DNA from: Desulfurella amilsii
Lineage (GTDB): Bacteria; Campylobacterota_A; Desulfurellia; Desulfurellales; Desulfurellaceae
Length of the DNA: 64,000 bases
Assembly (NCBI RefSeq): GCF_002119425.1
Contig: NZ_MDSU01000018.1
Location: forward strand, 773,501-837,500
Direction: 5' to 3'
In this document: one piece after another, positions 7,824-17,696 of the stretch
Layout: every line of letters starts with the position of its first letter
Numbering within the stretch: the first letter of the stretch is position 1
Made by a program: the position numbers and the translations under genes
The notes under the pieces: generated by a model
What the model saw: the letters and a program-made list of their open reading frames with translations, nothing else
Told to the model about the DNA's origin: nothing
The model's database searches: none

Positions 7824-9563
7824 ATGTTAGGGTTATCAAGTTTCTCAAATATAAATTTTGATATAGTTAAAAAAAGAAGTTTGTTTGCGGATTTTGTATT
7901 TATCTTCTTGCTATTGAGTGTATTGTATATCATTACCCACTACGCACATCAAGTCACATCCAGTATAAATTATGAAGCCAAAATAAATCTTTCAATAGGC
8001 TCACTGATTAAATACAGCCTTTTTTCATTATCAAGAGTACTTATAGCTTTTGTGTTTTCATTTGTATTTACCATTTTTTATGGATATTTTATGTACAAAA
8101 ATAAAACGGCTGAGAAACTGCTCTTACCAATTTTAGATATCCTACAAAGCACACCTGTACTTGGTTTTTTACCTGCCGTAGTGTTGGCACTTATTGCTCT
8201 ATTTCCCAAAAGCAATTTTGGTCTTGAGCTTGCAAGTATTATTATGATTTTTACAGGTCAAGTGTGGAATATGGTTTTTGGTTTCTATGGGACATTAAAC
8301 AGCATACCTCAAGAATTTAAAGAAGTAGCAAACGTCTATAAACTAAGCTGGTTTCAAAAATTTAAGTGGATAGAGTTTCCCGCAACAATATCCTCACTCA
8401 TCTGGAATAGTATGATGAGTATGGCTGGCGGATGGTTTTTTCTTATGATATGCGAAGAATTTTCCCTTGGAAATAAAAACTTTCGCTTAGAAGGTTTAGG
8501 TTCTTATATGTCTGTTGCAGCAAACGAGGGAAATTATCTTGCTATGTTTTATGGTATTTTAGCTATGATGATTATTATTGTTGCGCTTGATCAATTAGTT
8601 TGGCAACCGCTTGTTGCATGGTCTGAAAAATTCAAAATTGAGTATTCTCTTAACTCCAAACCGAAAGAATCATGGTTTTTAAATTTGCTTATTGATTCAA
8701 ATATCATAGAATTGACAAGAAATGCTTATAAAAAAACTTCAATGTGGTGGCTAGAAAAATTTAAACATTTTAAAATAAAAAGCAGCAGAAAGAAAACAGA
8801 AAAGCCAAAAAAGTCGTTGATAATTAATATTCTAGCAAATGCAATTCTAGTATTAATTGTGGTTTTTATTTTATTTGCAAGCTATAAAATCATTATAATG
8901 ATTAAAAATATACCAAAAGAAACGTGGTTTAATATATTTAAATCCGATTCTTATACATTAATAAGAGTTTTAATAACAATTTTAATTGGATCTTTATGGA
9001 CAATACCGTTTGGCATATACCTTGGGCTTTCTCCTAAACTTTCTAAAATATTACAACCAATTATTCAAATAACCGCAAGCTTCCCTGCACCATTATTATT
9101 TCCTATTTTAATAGCAATATTTTATGCTTTACATATAAATTTAAGCTACGGTAGCATAATTTTAATGCTTATGGGCACGCAGTGGTATATACTTTTTAAT
9201 GTTATAGCAGGCACTATAAACATACCATCCGAGATGATTGAGATGGGCAAGGTTTTTAAGCTTTCTTTGTGGGAAAAATTCAGCTCAATTTATTTTAAAG
9301 CTATTTTTCCATATCTTATAACGGGTTGGATTACGGCAGCAGGTGGCGCATGGAATGCATCTATTGTGGCAGAATATATCACCTTTAAAAATCAAACAAT
9401 AGCTACTGTTGGCATTGGTTCGCTCATTAGCAAAGCGGCTAATGGTGGGCAAATTTCCCTGCTGGCTGCTAGTGTTTTGGTAATGGCGTTAACTGTAGTG
9501 TTTTTTAATAAGTTTATATGGAAAAACCTTTACAAACTATCGCAAAACTACAAAGTGAGGTAA
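7824..9563 (+). CDS. ABC transporter permease, two fused NitT/TauT-type permease domains
   Basis: 579 residues holding two binding-protein-dependent permease domains in tandem (about 60-270 and 370-575), each with several membrane segments and an EAA-type loop, joined by a basic stretch near residue 320 (KIKSSRKKTEK). Relatives are annotated as nitrate/sulfonate/bicarbonate-type transporters, but the substrate is unknown. The ATG at 7824 is chosen because GGAGGTGAG stands 3 bases before it; the frame is open back to a GTG at 7770 that would overlap the leader hairpin. The ATPase gene follows after 3 bases. No solute-binding protein gene is adjacent. Confidence 0.85.
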   Translation: MLGLSSFSNINFDIVKKRSLFADFVFIFLLLSVLYIITHYAHQVTSSINYEAKINLSIGSLIKYSLFSLSRVLIAFVFSFVFTIFYGYFMYKNKTAEKLLLPILDILQSTPVLGFLPAVVLALIALFPKSNFGLELASIIMIFTGQVWNMVFGFYGTLNSIPQEFKEVANVYKLSWFQKFKWIEFPATISSLIWNSMMSMAGGWFFLMICEEFSLGNKNFRLEGLGSYMSVAANEGNYLAMFYGILAMMIIIVALDQLVWQPLVAWSEKFKIEYSLNSKPKESWFLNLLIDSNIIELTRNAYKKTSMWWLEKFKHFKIKSSRKKTEKPKKSLIINILANAILVLIVVFILFASYKIIIMIKNIPKETWFNIFKSDSYTLIRVLITILIGSLWTIPFGIYLGLSPKLSKILQPIIQITASFPAPLLFPILIAIFYALHINLSYGSIILMLMGTQWYILFNVIAGTINIPSEMIEMGKVFKLSLWEKFSSIYFKAIFPYLITGWITAAGGAWNASIVAEYITFKNQTIATVGIGSLISKAANGGQISLLAASVLVMALTVVFFNKFIWKNLYKLSQNYKVR

Positions 9564-9566
9564 AAA

Positions 9567-10841
9567 ATGGATATTATTTGCAGTGCAAAAAACGTTTCAC
9601 AAAGTTTTAGTCTGTCAACAAAAAAATCGCTAGAAGTGCTAAGTAATATTAGCTTTCAGATATACGAAAATGAGGTTGTATCAATCTTAGGCCCATCTGG
9701 GTCTGGCAAGTCTACATTATTACGTATGATTTGTGGTATTTTAAAACCATCTAGAGGGAGTGTGTTTTATAAGGGAAAATTAATAGATAATATCAACCCA
9801 AATGTTTCAATGGTTTTTCAAAATTTTGCTCTACTTCCGTGGCTAAATGTTGAAGAAAATATAAAATTAGCCCTAAAACCTTTAAATTTAAGCAAAAACG
9901 AAATTGAAAAACATACTGATACAGTTATAAAGATCACTGGGCTTGGGGGTTTTGAAGAAGCCTATCCAAAAGAACTATCCGGTGGCATGCAACAAAGGGT
10001 TGGCGTAGCAAGAGCTTTAGCTGTCCAACCAGAGTTATTGCTTATGGATGAACCATTTAGTCATGTAGATACGCTTGTCGCAGAATCTTTAAGGTCAGAA
10101 TTGATAGATATTTGGCAATTAACAGAAAATCCTAAATCTATCCTTATCGTAAGTCATGACATCAAAGAAGTTGTATACTTGAGTGACAAAATCATTGTAC
10201 TTGGCGGTAAACCTACACAAATCAAAACTATTATAGAAAACAAACTTCCAAGACCCAGGGATTATAGAAGCATTGATTTTTTAAATATGGTAGACTATAT
10301 ACATGATATTATTACAGCAAGCGACCTACCTGATATACCAGAAAGCATTGAAACACAGCAAAAAGAAAACTTTTTTGAAGCTTTGCCTGATGCATCACCA
10401 GGAGAAATTGTTGGTTTGTTGGAATTTTTAGACTCACATGGTGGATATGACGATATATTTCACATAGCTGTTGAACTAAACAGAGAATTTGGTGATATAA
10501 TAAAAATTACAAAAGCTGCTGAGTTGCTAGATTTTGTCGATACACCAAGAAGAAGCATTGTATTTACAACAATTGGTAGGAGATTCATTGAGTCTGATAT
10601 CGAACAGCGCAAACAGATTTGGAAAAAAGAGATCCTTGATTTGAGATTAGTTAGGCATCTTTCTGATATGGTTAAAAATTCAGAGAAAGGATTTTTATAC
10701 AAAGAAGATATTATCAATGAAATTAGCAGTAGATTGCCTCAAGAAGACCCAGAGAAAGTTTTCAAAACTTTTATTAGCTGGACAAGGTTTGCAGATTTAT
10801 TAGCCTACGATAGTGAAACAGAAGAGGCAAGTTTGCAATAA
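9567..10841 (+). CDS. ABC transporter ATPase with C-terminal AAA-associated domain
   Basis: 424 residues. The first 240 are a NitT/TauT-type nucleotide-binding domain: Walker A GPSGSGKST (42-50), signature LSGGMQQR, Walker B LLLMDEP and a switch His in IVSHD. Residues about 270-420 form an extra domain, starting near PGEIVGLLEFLDSHGG, that resembles the AAA-associated C-terminal domain often attached to ATPases of such transporters; its function is not established. It partners the fused permease immediately upstream. Confidence 0.87.
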   Translation: MDIICSAKNVSQSFSLSTKKSLEVLSNISFQIYENEVVSILGPSGSGKSTLLRMICGILKPSRGSVFYKGKLIDNINPNVSMVFQNFALLPWLNVEENIKLALKPLNLSKNEIEKHTDTVIKITGLGGFEEAYPKELSGGMQQRVGVARALAVQPELLLMDEPFSHVDTLVAESLRSELIDIWQLTENPKSILIVSHDIKEVVYLSDKIIVLGGKPTQIKTIIENKLPRPRDYRSIDFLNMVDYIHDIITASDLPDIPESIETQQKENFFEALPDASPGEIVGLLEFLDSHGGYDDIFHIAVELNREFGDIIKITKAAELLDFVDTPRRSIVFTTIGRRFIESDIEQRKQIWKKEILDLRLVRHLSDMVKNSEKGFLYKEDIINEISSRLPQEDPEKVFKTFISWTRFADLLAYDSETEEASLQ

Positions 10842-11330
10842 ATGGTAAACGAAAACGGCATAATTGTTAAAAAAACAAACTTTCAGAGTATTAATTTTGT
10901 CAAAATTATAACGCCCGAGGGTAAAATAGATGCAGTTATTTATGGTAAAAAGCAAATAAGCTTGCTTTATATATTTAACTTTGAACTTGTAGAGCCAAAT
11001 AAAAAAAATTTGTACATTGTACGCAAATTTAATCTAGTAGAAAAATTTGAACAATTAAACACAAAAGAAAAGTTGGTGGGGGCTTTTTTTGTTATAGATG
11101 TTGCAAGTCAAATTGATATTGATTATAATTTTATCGTCAAAACAGTTAAATCGCTAGAAAAAGATGATGTCAAAGTTTGCATAAAAAACTTTGTAGAAAA
11201 AATATTGGTTGATAACGGTGTATATAGAAACCACATTGATGATATAAATAACTTGGTATTAGAATTAGAAAAATATTTAGGAAAAAAATTAAAGGTAGGT
11301 TTGAATGAAGTGTTTACTACAGCGCGTTAG
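10842..11330 (+). CDS. RecO-like protein (probable)
   Basis: 162 residues. The N-terminal 75 residues match the OB-fold layout of RecO: a short strand ending IIVKK, then VKIITPEGKIDAVIYG, the pattern where RecO proteins have a phrase like 'lfTpegGkisavakG'. The rest is helical. RecO loads RecA on SSB-coated DNA. The protein is shorter than most RecO proteins (about 200-250) and has no Cys zinc finger, so the assignment is tentative. It starts one base after the ATPase stop codon, and its end overlaps dtd by 26 bases. Confidence 0.5.
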   Translation: MVNENGIIVKKTNFQSINFVKIITPEGKIDAVIYGKKQISLLYIFNFELVEPNKKNLYIVRKFNLVEKFEQLNTKEKLVGAFFVIDVASQIDIDYNFIVKTVKSLEKDDVKVCIKNFVEKILVDNGVYRNHIDDINNLVLELEKYLGKKLKVGLNEVFTTAR

Positions 11331-11742
11331 CTATGCTAAAGTTTACATTGAAAATAAGCTATACTCGCAAATAGATAAAGGTTTATTAGTGCTTGTTTGT
11401 TTTTGTGTAAATGACACAAGGCAAAACATAGAATTAATGGTAAAAAAAATCATTAATTTAAGGATTTTTGAAGACAATAATAAAAAATTTAACTTCTCGC
11501 TTAAAGATATCAATGGCTCTATAATGCTTGTTAGTCAATTTACACTTGCAGCAGATACAAAAAAAGGCAATAGGCCGTCTTTCTTTGAGGCAATGGAGCC
11601 AAATAAAGCCATAGAATTTTATAACGAAATGATCGAACAATTCAAAAACAACAATATAGAAATACGCACTGGAATCTTTGGAGCTTCTATGAGGATAGAG
11701 TTAACAAATGACGGCCCTGTTACAATAATGCTTGAAAACTAA
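11305..11742 (+). CDS. dtd: D-aminoacyl-tRNA deacylase
   Basis: 145 residues, the normal DTD length. The two signature motifs are present: SQFTLAA near residue 75 (SQxT, active site) and NDGPVTI near 138 (GPxT, cross-subunit motif that excludes L-amino acids). It hydrolyses D-amino acids mischarged onto tRNA in the cytoplasm. It overlaps the RecO-like gene by 26 bases and ends the operon just before a strong hairpin. Confidence 0.93.
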   Translation: MKCLLQRVSYAKVYIENKLYSQIDKGLLVLVCFCVNDTRQNIELMVKKIINLRIFEDNNKKFNFSLKDINGSIMLVSQFTLAADTKKGNRPSFFEAMEPNKAIEFYNEMIEQFKNNNIEIRTGIFGASMRIELTNDGPVTIMLEN

Positions 11743-11743
11743 A

Positions 11744-11770
11744 TGGGCTCTAAATTTGGTTTAGAGCCCA
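11744..11770. terminator. Bidirectional hairpin between convergent dtd and the propionyl-CoA carboxylase operon
   Basis: Perfect 11-bp stem TGGGCTCTAAA (11744-11754) / TTTAGAGCCCA (11760-11770) with a 5-base loop, in the gap between two convergent genes. On the minus strand the hairpin is followed by a T-rich stretch (TTTAGTTTTC); on the plus strand the tail is poor. It most likely terminates the minus-strand operon and may block readthrough both ways. Confidence 0.75.
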
Positions 11771-11782
11771 AAATGCATCAAC

Positions 11783-12289
11783 TTACTCAATTACAACTAA
11801 TTTTGAATCAGCGGCTATATTTTCTCCTTCTTTCACAAACAGCTCTTTTACTTCGCCACTCTTTGGTGCCTTAATTTCGTTTTGCATTTTCATTGCCTCA
11901 AGTATGAGTAGTATATCGCCTTCTTGCACACTATCACCAACAGCCACTTTAACGCTAATTACTCTACCTGGCATCTCTGACTTTAATACTTGTTTGCCTT
12001 CCACAGCACCACCGCCTCTGCGCTGTAACAATTTTGCTTTCATTTCATCTATAACATTTATTTTAAACAAGTCACCTTCTGTTAATACATGATAGTTATT
12101 TTCACCTTTATAATCAATATCTGCTTCAAAAGACTCATTGTTTATTAGCAAAGAATAAACACTACCTTCTGTTAACCTTGCATCTACCACATAAGATTTA
12201 TCATCTATGTGAACTTCAAATTTATTAGCTTCAAGCTCTTTAACAAGCACTTTGTATTCAACATCATCCATTTTTACTAAATAAGCCAT
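11783..12289 (-). CDS. Biotin carboxyl carrier protein of propionyl-CoA carboxylase
   Basis: 168 residues. The C-terminal biotinyl domain (about 100-168) has the biotin-accepting Lys134 in EAMKM and ends KLVVIE. The N-terminal 85 residues, including YKVLVKELEANKFEVHIDD and SVYSLLINNESFEA, look like the beta-rich BT domain that docks the carrier in propionyl-CoA carboxylase alpha chains. A linker rich in R/G/K separates them. Shine-Dalgarno AAGGAG precedes the ATG. It is third in the operon after the carboxyltransferase and biotin carboxylase genes. Confidence 0.9.
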   Translation of the reverse strand: MAYLVKMDDVEYKVLVKELEANKFEVHIDDKSYVVDARLTEGSVYSLLINNESFEADIDYKGENNYHVLTEGDLFKINVIDEMKAKLLQRRGGGAVEGKQVLKSEMPGRVISVKVAVGDSVQEGDILLILEAMKMQNEIKAPKSGEVKELFVKEGENIAADSKLVVIE

Positions 12290-12309
12290 ACGTTTCTCCT
12301 TAATTTTTT

Positions 12310-13863
12310 TTAAGAGGTCTTATAAATATCACCTAAACTCAAACCCAGCATTGCAGTCCTTTTGCCTGCCTCTTTCCAAGGACTTCCTGCGCCGCATGTT
12401 TCTTTGAATATTAAAAGTTTGTTCTCAAGTGATTTTTCTCTTAAGCGCTCTGCGATAGCAGCAGCCGCAATTGCAGCTACAGAAGAGCCCTCTCGTGGTT
12501 GTAGTTTTTCTAAAACTTCTTTATCAACAAAATCCGTGCTTATGTTACCATCGATAAAATCTTGATTTCTAAGCACTTTTTGATGAAATGGAATGGTCGT
12601 TTTAATACCTTTTACAATAAATTCGCTCAAAGCCCTCTGCATTCTGGCTATTGCTGCATTTCTATCCTTTGCCCAAGTAAGCAATTTTGCAGCCATTGGG
12701 TCATAATAAATAGGTATTTCTGCGCCTTCATAAACACCTGTATCTACCCTCACACCAGGGCCACCAGGCAACCTTAAACCTTCAATAATACCAGGGGAAG
12801 GCATAAAGTTTTTATCCGGATCTTCGGCATAAATTCTACATTCAATTGCGTGGCCATATTGTTTTATCTCCTCTTGCTTTATTGGCAAAGGCTTTCCTTC
12901 TGCTATGCCAATTTGCAATTTTACTATATCAATGCCTGTAACAAGTTCGGTTACAGGATGTTCCACCTGGACTCTTGTGTTTACTTCAAGAAAATAAAAA
13001 TTCATATCCTTATCTACTAAAAATTCAACTGTGCCTACACTATCATAATCTGCAGCTGCAACTGCCCTAACGGCAGCTTCTCCCATTTTATGCCTTACTT
13101 CGTTGTTTATTGCCATTGAGGGGGACTCTTCTATAACTTTTTGATGTCTTCTCTGAATCGAACATTCTCTTTCGAATAAATGTATACCTGTGCCGTATTT
13201 ATCGCGCGCAATTTGAACCTCAACATGTCTAGGTTTTTCTATTGCTTTTTCTATATACATCCTATCATCACCAAATGCATTCAATGCTTCACCTTTGGCT
13301 AAATCATACATTGCCTTAAATTCATCTTTTGAGTTTATAAGTCTCATGCCTTTCCCGCCGCCACCACCTGAAGCTTTAAACATAATAGGGTATCCTATCT
13401 CGTCTGAAATTCTTAAAGCATCATTTAAGTCTTTCACTGGATCTTTCATACCTGGCACAATAGGTACACCGGCTTGTGACATTTTTTGCCTTGCGCGTGT
13501 TTTATCACCAAGTATATACATTGACTGTGTATTTGGACCTATAAATGTAATATTGTTTTTATTGCATGCATTTACAAATTCAGAATTTTCTGCCAAAAAA
13601 CCGTATCCTGGATGAACTGCATCACAGTTACTTTTAAGCGCTACTTCTATGATTTTATCAATTCTTAAATAACTATCAGCAGCAGGAGCAGGACCAATAT
13701 AGTATGCTTCATCTGCATATCTAACATGTAAAGCATTTCTGTCCACTTCGGAGTAGACTGCTACTGTTGTGATACCCATCTCCCTACATGCCCTACATGC
13801 CCTAACGGCTATCTCGCCTCTATTTGCAATCAGTACTTTTTTAAATTTCTTATAACTAACCAT
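12310..13863 (-). CDS. Biotin carboxylase subunit (acetyl-/propionyl-CoA carboxylase type)
   Basis: 517 residues. ATP-grasp biotin carboxylase with N-terminal KVLIANRGEIAVR, glycine-rich loop KASGGGGGKGMR near residue 165 and EVNTRVQVEHPVTE near 300. It carboxylates the biotin on the carrier protein encoded next to it, using ATP and bicarbonate. The C-terminus extends about 60 residues beyond the usual 450, with an Ala-rich helix (AAIAAAAIAERLREK) and a Lys/Gly-rich tail; this may be the docking part that links it to the BT domain of the carrier. It lies 8 bases after pccB. Confidence 0.92.
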   Translation of the reverse strand: MVSYKKFKKVLIANRGEIAVRACRACREMGITTVAVYSEVDRNALHVRYADEAYYIGPAPAADSYLRIDKIIEVALKSNCDAVHPGYGFLAENSEFVNACNKNNITFIGPNTQSMYILGDKTRARQKMSQAGVPIVPGMKDPVKDLNDALRISDEIGYPIMFKASGGGGGKGMRLINSKDEFKAMYDLAKGEALNAFGDDRMYIEKAIEKPRHVEVQIARDKYGTGIHLFERECSIQRRHQKVIEESPSMAINNEVRHKMGEAAVRAVAAADYDSVGTVEFLVDKDMNFYFLEVNTRVQVEHPVTELVTGIDIVKLQIGIAEGKPLPIKQEEIKQYGHAIECRIYAEDPDKNFMPSPGIIEGLRLPGGPGVRVDTGVYEGAEIPIYYDPMAAKLLTWAKDRNAAIARMQRALSEFIVKGIKTTIPFHQKVLRNQDFIDGNISTDFVDKEVLEKLQPREGSSVAAIAAAAIAERLREKSLENKLLIFKETCGAGSPWKEAGKRTAMLGLSLGDIYKTS

Positions 13864-13871
13864 TTTTCCTC

Positions 13872-15416
13872 CTATAGTGGAATGTTGCCATGTTTTTTAG
13901 GTGGGTTTGATTCTCTTTTATTTTTAGTTAACTCCAAAGCCTGGATAAGTTTTTGTCTAGTCTGAGCTGGATCAATAATTTCATCGATGTAACCAAGAGA
14001 AGCTGCGATGTATGGGTTTGCAAATTTTTCTCTATACATTCTAACAATTTCAGCTTTTTTTTCTACAGGATTTTCTGCTTCCTGAATCTCTCTCCTAAAT
14101 AATATATTAACAGCGCCATCTGGACCCATAACAGCAATTTCTGCTATTGGGTAGGCATAATTTATATCTGCCCTAAAGTGCTTTGAACCCAACACATCAT
14201 AGGCTCCGCCATAAGCTTTTCTGACAATCAATGTAATCTTTGGCACAGTAGCTTCAGCATATGCATAAAGTAGCTTTGCGCCATGAATAATAACGCCATT
14301 GTGCTCTTGCGCAACACCTGGCATATAGCCTGGCTGATCTTCAAAAGTAATGATTGGAATATTAAACGCATCGCAAAATCTAACAAACCTTGCAGCTTTT
14401 ATCGCCGATTTATAGTCTAGTGCACCTGCAAAATACATAGGCTGGTTTGCAACAATACCAACGCTTCTACCACCTAGTCTTGCAAAACCGACTATAATAT
14501 TTTTTGCGAAATTTTCCTGTATCTCAAAAAAATAATTTCCATCAACAACCTTTTTAATAAGATCTTTCATATTATACGGTTTGTTTGGGTCTGAAGGTAT
14601 AAGATCATAAATAGACTCTTCCTGTCTATTTATTGGATCGTCTGTAGGAACAAATGGGGGATCTTCCATATTGTTTTGCGGTATAAACTGTAATAATTCT
14701 CTAACCAACATCAATGCATCTTCGTCATTTTCTGCAGCAAAGTGAGCAACTTGCGTTTTTGTTGTGTGGGCTTCAGCACCACCAAGCTCTTCTTTTGTGA
14801 TCTTTTCACCAGTTACTGCTTCTATGACATCTGGGCCGGTAATAAACATAAAACTTGTATTCTTTACCATTATTGTAAAATCCGTTACAGCAGGTGAATA
14901 TACAGCACCACCTGCCGTTGGGCCCATAATAACAGAAATTTGTGGTACAACACCAGAAAACAGTGTATTTCTTAAAAATATATCAGCATAGCCACCTAAT
15001 GATTCTACGCCTTCCTGGATCCTTGCGCCACCAGAATCGTTTAAACCAATCACGGGTGCTCCAGTCTTAGCAGCTAAATCCATGATTTTGCATATTTTTT
15101 TTGCATGCATGCTAGATAAAGAACCACCAAAAACTGTAAAATCCTGGCTAAAAACATAAACCAACCTGCCATCAATTGTGCCATAACCAGTAACTACACC
15201 ATCACCGTATATTTTTTGTTTTTCCATGCCAAAATCTGTGCATCTATGCACAACAAACTTATCTAGCTCAACAAAACTACCCTCATCTAACAGTAAATTA
15301 AGTCGTTCTCGTGCTGTTAATTTGCCTTGAGTGTGCTGCTTTTCAATTCTTTGCAGACCACCAGCAATTTCTGCTTCCAGCTCTTTTTCTTTGAATTCCT
15401 TTAGCTTATCTTTCAT
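13872..15416 (-). CDS. pccB: Propionyl-CoA carboxylase, carboxyltransferase (beta) subunit
   Basis: 514 residues, typical of PccB-type single-chain carboxyltransferases with both N- and C-halves. The oxyanion loops are visible as [18 protein letters not shown] near residue 120 and [11 protein letters not shown] near 400. It moves CO2 from carboxybiotin to propionyl-CoA to give (S)-methylmalonyl-CoA. Acetyl-CoA cannot be excluded as a substrate, but the epimerase and mutase genes in the same window point to propionyl-CoA. First gene of its operon, with its own promoter. Confidence 0.9.
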   Translation of the reverse strand: MKDKLKEFKEKELEAEIAGGLQRIEKQHTQGKLTARERLNLLLDEGSFVELDKFVVHRCTDFGMEKQKIYGDGVVTGYGTIDGRLVYVFSQDFTVFGGSLSSMHAKKICKIMDLAAKTGAPVIGLNDSGGARIQEGVESLGGYADIFLRNTLFSGVVPQISVIMGPTAGGAVYSPAVTDFTIMVKNTSFMFITGPDVIEAVTGEKITKEELGGAEAHTTKTQVAHFAAENDEDALMLVRELLQFIPQNNMEDPPFVPTDDPINRQEESIYDLIPSDPNKPYNMKDLIKKVVDGNYFFEIQENFAKNIIVGFARLGGRSVGIVANQPMYFAGALDYKSAIKAARFVRFCDAFNIPIITFEDQPGYMPGVAQEHNGVIIHGAKLLYAYAEATVPKITLIVRKAYGGAYDVLGSKHFRADINYAYPIAEIAVMGPDGAVNILFRREIQEAENPVEKKAEIVRMYREKFANPYIAASLGYIDEIIDPAQTRQKLIQALELTKNKRESNPPKKHGNIPL

Positions 15417-15451
15417 TTACTCCTCCTATAAAGAATATACAATCTTCCTAA

Positions 15452-15480
15452 TGTATACTAAGTTTATTAAATTTTGTCAA
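15452..15480 (-). promoter_or_regulatory. Promoter of the propionyl-CoA carboxylase operon
   Basis: On the minus strand TTGACA (15475-15480), 17 bases, then TATACA (15452-15457). It lies between the 3' end of dus and pccB, and the leader carries an AGGAGGA Shine-Dalgarno before the ATG at 15416. Confidence 0.65.
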
Positions 15481-15493
15481 GATTTTTGCTTAT

Positions 15494-16411
15494 TTATTTT
15501 ATAGAGTTAATAATATTTAGAACTTCTTGGGTATTTTTGCAATTATTTATATAAGAATTAATTAACTTTGCATTCTTGTAGCCACTCAAATACTTATGCG
15601 CAAATTTTCTAAACAACCTGTAAGCATATTCTCCATACTCTTCGATCATTAAATTAAAATGTCTTATCATAATAGCTTTAGTGTATTCAATGCTTCTTAT
15701 ACTATCCTGTTTGTTTATTAAATCTTCAAATATATAAGGTTTTTTTAAAGCAGCTTGACCTATCATGAAATATTTGCAACCAGTAATTCTTTTAACTTCT
15801 TTTAGTTTTTCGTAAGAATCAATGTCACCATTTGCCACAACGGGTATTGAAAGTTTATCACAAACATTTGCTATATGTTCATAGTCAACACTTGAGCTAT
15901 AAAAACCACTTCTTAAACGAGCATGTATTGTTATCATATCACAACCGGCATTTTCTAAATCCTTATAAAACTGTATATCATTTATGTTATCTGAATCAAA
16001 ACCCATTCTCAATTTTACACTTAAGGGCTTTTTTATGTGATTTTTTAATAATTCTACGATGCTAATCAAATGCTTTTTTTCTTTGAGCAAATATGCCCCT
16101 GCTTTTGCCTTTATAACTTTAGGTACGGGGCATCCCGCATTAATATCAATCATATCACACATAGACTCAATTTTTTGCGCTGCTTTGACAAACAGATCTA
16201 TCTCATAGCCAAAAAGCTGGATAGCAAAAGGTACTTCATTGTTGTTTCTATTAGCTAGGAAAAAAGCTTTGGGGTTGTTGTAACAAATAGAGTTGATGGA
16301 GATAAGCTCGCTAACAGTAAAACCAGCTCCATACTCACTTGCTATTTTTCTAAATGGTTTATCTGTATAAGATGCCATTGGAGCTAAAAAATAGCAAGAA
16401 TTAAAAGTCAT
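15494..16411 (-). CDS. dus: tRNA-dihydrouridine synthase
   Basis: 305-residue FMN-dependent TIM-barrel enzyme of the Dus family. [14 protein letters not shown] at the N-terminus, the catalytic Cys in [11 protein letters not shown] near residue 95, KLRMGF (phosphate or tRNA contact) near 137 and VVANGDI near 195 are all in the expected order. It reduces uridines in tRNA D-loops. The exact subfamily (DusB-like is likely) is not certain. Its ATG overlaps the rho stop as ATGA. Confidence 0.88.
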   Translation of the reverse strand: MTFNSCYFLAPMASYTDKPFRKIASEYGAGFTVSELISINSICYNNPKAFFLANRNNNEVPFAIQLFGYEIDLFVKAAQKIESMCDMIDINAGCPVPKVIKAKAGAYLLKEKKHLISIVELLKNHIKKPLSVKLRMGFDSDNINDIQFYKDLENAGCDMITIHARLRSGFYSSSVDYEHIANVCDKLSIPVVANGDIDSYEKLKEVKRITGCKYFMIGQAALKKPYIFEDLINKQDSIRSIEYTKAIMIRHFNLMIEEYGEYAYRLFRKFAHKYLSGYKNAKLINSYINNCKNTQEVLNIINSIK

Positions 16412-17661
16412 TTATTCATAGATTCTACAAAACCTTTATTGCTTTGCGTTTTTGAAAGCTTTTCAAGTAAAAATGCCATAGCATCCACATCATTCATTTC
16501 CATAAGAACTTTTCTTAGTATCCACAATCGGTTTAAATCTTCTTTTGGTATAAGCAACTCTTCTTTTCTTGTCCCGCTTCTTGTTACATCAATTGCAGGG
16601 AAAATACGCCTATCGGATAAATTTCTATCTAAATGCAACTCCATATTACCTGTGCCTTTAAACTCTTCAAATATAACATCATCCATTCTTGATCCGGTAT
16701 CGATGAGTGCTGTTGCAATGATAGTTAGGCTACCACCTTCTTCTATATTTCGTGCTGCACCAAAGAATCTTTTTGGTTTTTGAAGAGCATTAGAGTCTAA
16801 ACCACCTGATAAAACCTTACCACTTGGAGGAATAACAGCGTTATATGCCCTTGCAAGTCTAGTTATCGAATCAAGCAAAATTACCACATCAAGCTTCCGC
16901 TCAACAAGCCTTTTTGCTCTCTCTAAAACAATCTCCGCTACCTGTATATGTCTATCTGGTGGCTCATCAAATGTAGAGCTGATTACATCGGCTTTAACAG
17001 AGCGCGCCATATCCGTAACTTCCTCAGGCCTTTCATCAATTAGCAATACCATCATAACAACTTCTGGATGATTTTGCGATATACTATTTGCAATATTTTG
17101 TAAAAGTACAGTTTTACCCGTCCTTGGGGGAGCAACAATCAAGCCTCTTTGACCTTTGCCTATTGGCGCGATTAAATCCATTACTCGCATAGCAATATTA
17201 TCTTTTGTAACTTCAAGTTTTATCCTATCCATTGGATATAGCGGTGTTAAGTTATCAAAGTAATCGCGCTCTTTCATGTGTTCTGGATCTTCGAATTCTA
17301 CGGCTTCAACCCTTAAAAGAGCCCTGTACTTTTCGTTGTCTTTTGGTTCTCTTATCTGACCAGAAATAAAATCACCCGTTCTTAGAGCAAATCTTTTAAT
17401 CTGACTTGGCGACACGTATATATCATTTTGAGATGGCAAATAATTGTTTTTTTGCGATCTTAAAAAACCAAAACCATCAGGTAAAATTTCTAATACACCC
17501 TCACCATAACTTACCCCTTCTTTTTCTGACAACCTCTTCGTGATCTCAAAAATCAACTGTTCTTTTTTCTTGCTTGCTATTGCTATTTCTAGAGCTTTTG
17601 CAATTTCAATTAACTCTACAAGTTTCTTTTTCTTCAAATCCTCAATATTAATATCCATCAT
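16408..17661 (-). CDS. rho: Transcription termination factor Rho
   Basis: 417 residues. Order of domains: N-terminal helical Rho-N part (1-45), cold-shock-like RNA-binding domain with [13 protein letters not shown] (63-75) and the FALRTGD strand, then the RecA-like ATPase with Walker A APPRTGKT near residue 178, Walker B VVILLDS and the Q-loop region SGGLDSNAL. It forms the hexameric helicase that ends transcription at unstructured C-rich RNA. Two adjacent ATGs (17661 and 17658) can serve as start; AGGAGG stands about 13 bases upstream, slightly far. Confidence 0.96.
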   Translation of the reverse strand: MMDINIEDLKKKKLVELIEIAKALEIAIASKKKEQLIFEITKRLSEKEGVSYGEGVLEILPDGFGFLRSQKNNYLPSQNDIYVSPSQIKRFALRTGDFISGQIREPKDNEKYRALLRVEAVEFEDPEHMKERDYFDNLTPLYPMDRIKLEVTKDNIAMRVMDLIAPIGKGQRGLIVAPPRTGKTVLLQNIANSISQNHPEVVMMVLLIDERPEEVTDMARSVKADVISSTFDEPPDRHIQVAEIVLERAKRLVERKLDVVILLDSITRLARAYNAVIPPSGKVLSGGLDSNALQKPKRFFGAARNIEEGGSLTIIATALIDTGSRMDDVIFEEFKGTGNMELHLDRNLSDRRIFPAIDVTRSGTRKEELLIPKEDLNRLWILRKVLMEMNDVDAMAFLLEKLSKTQSNKGFVESMNK

Positions 17662-17696
17662 GCAATTTTAATATCCTCCTTATTTATTTTGTAATG

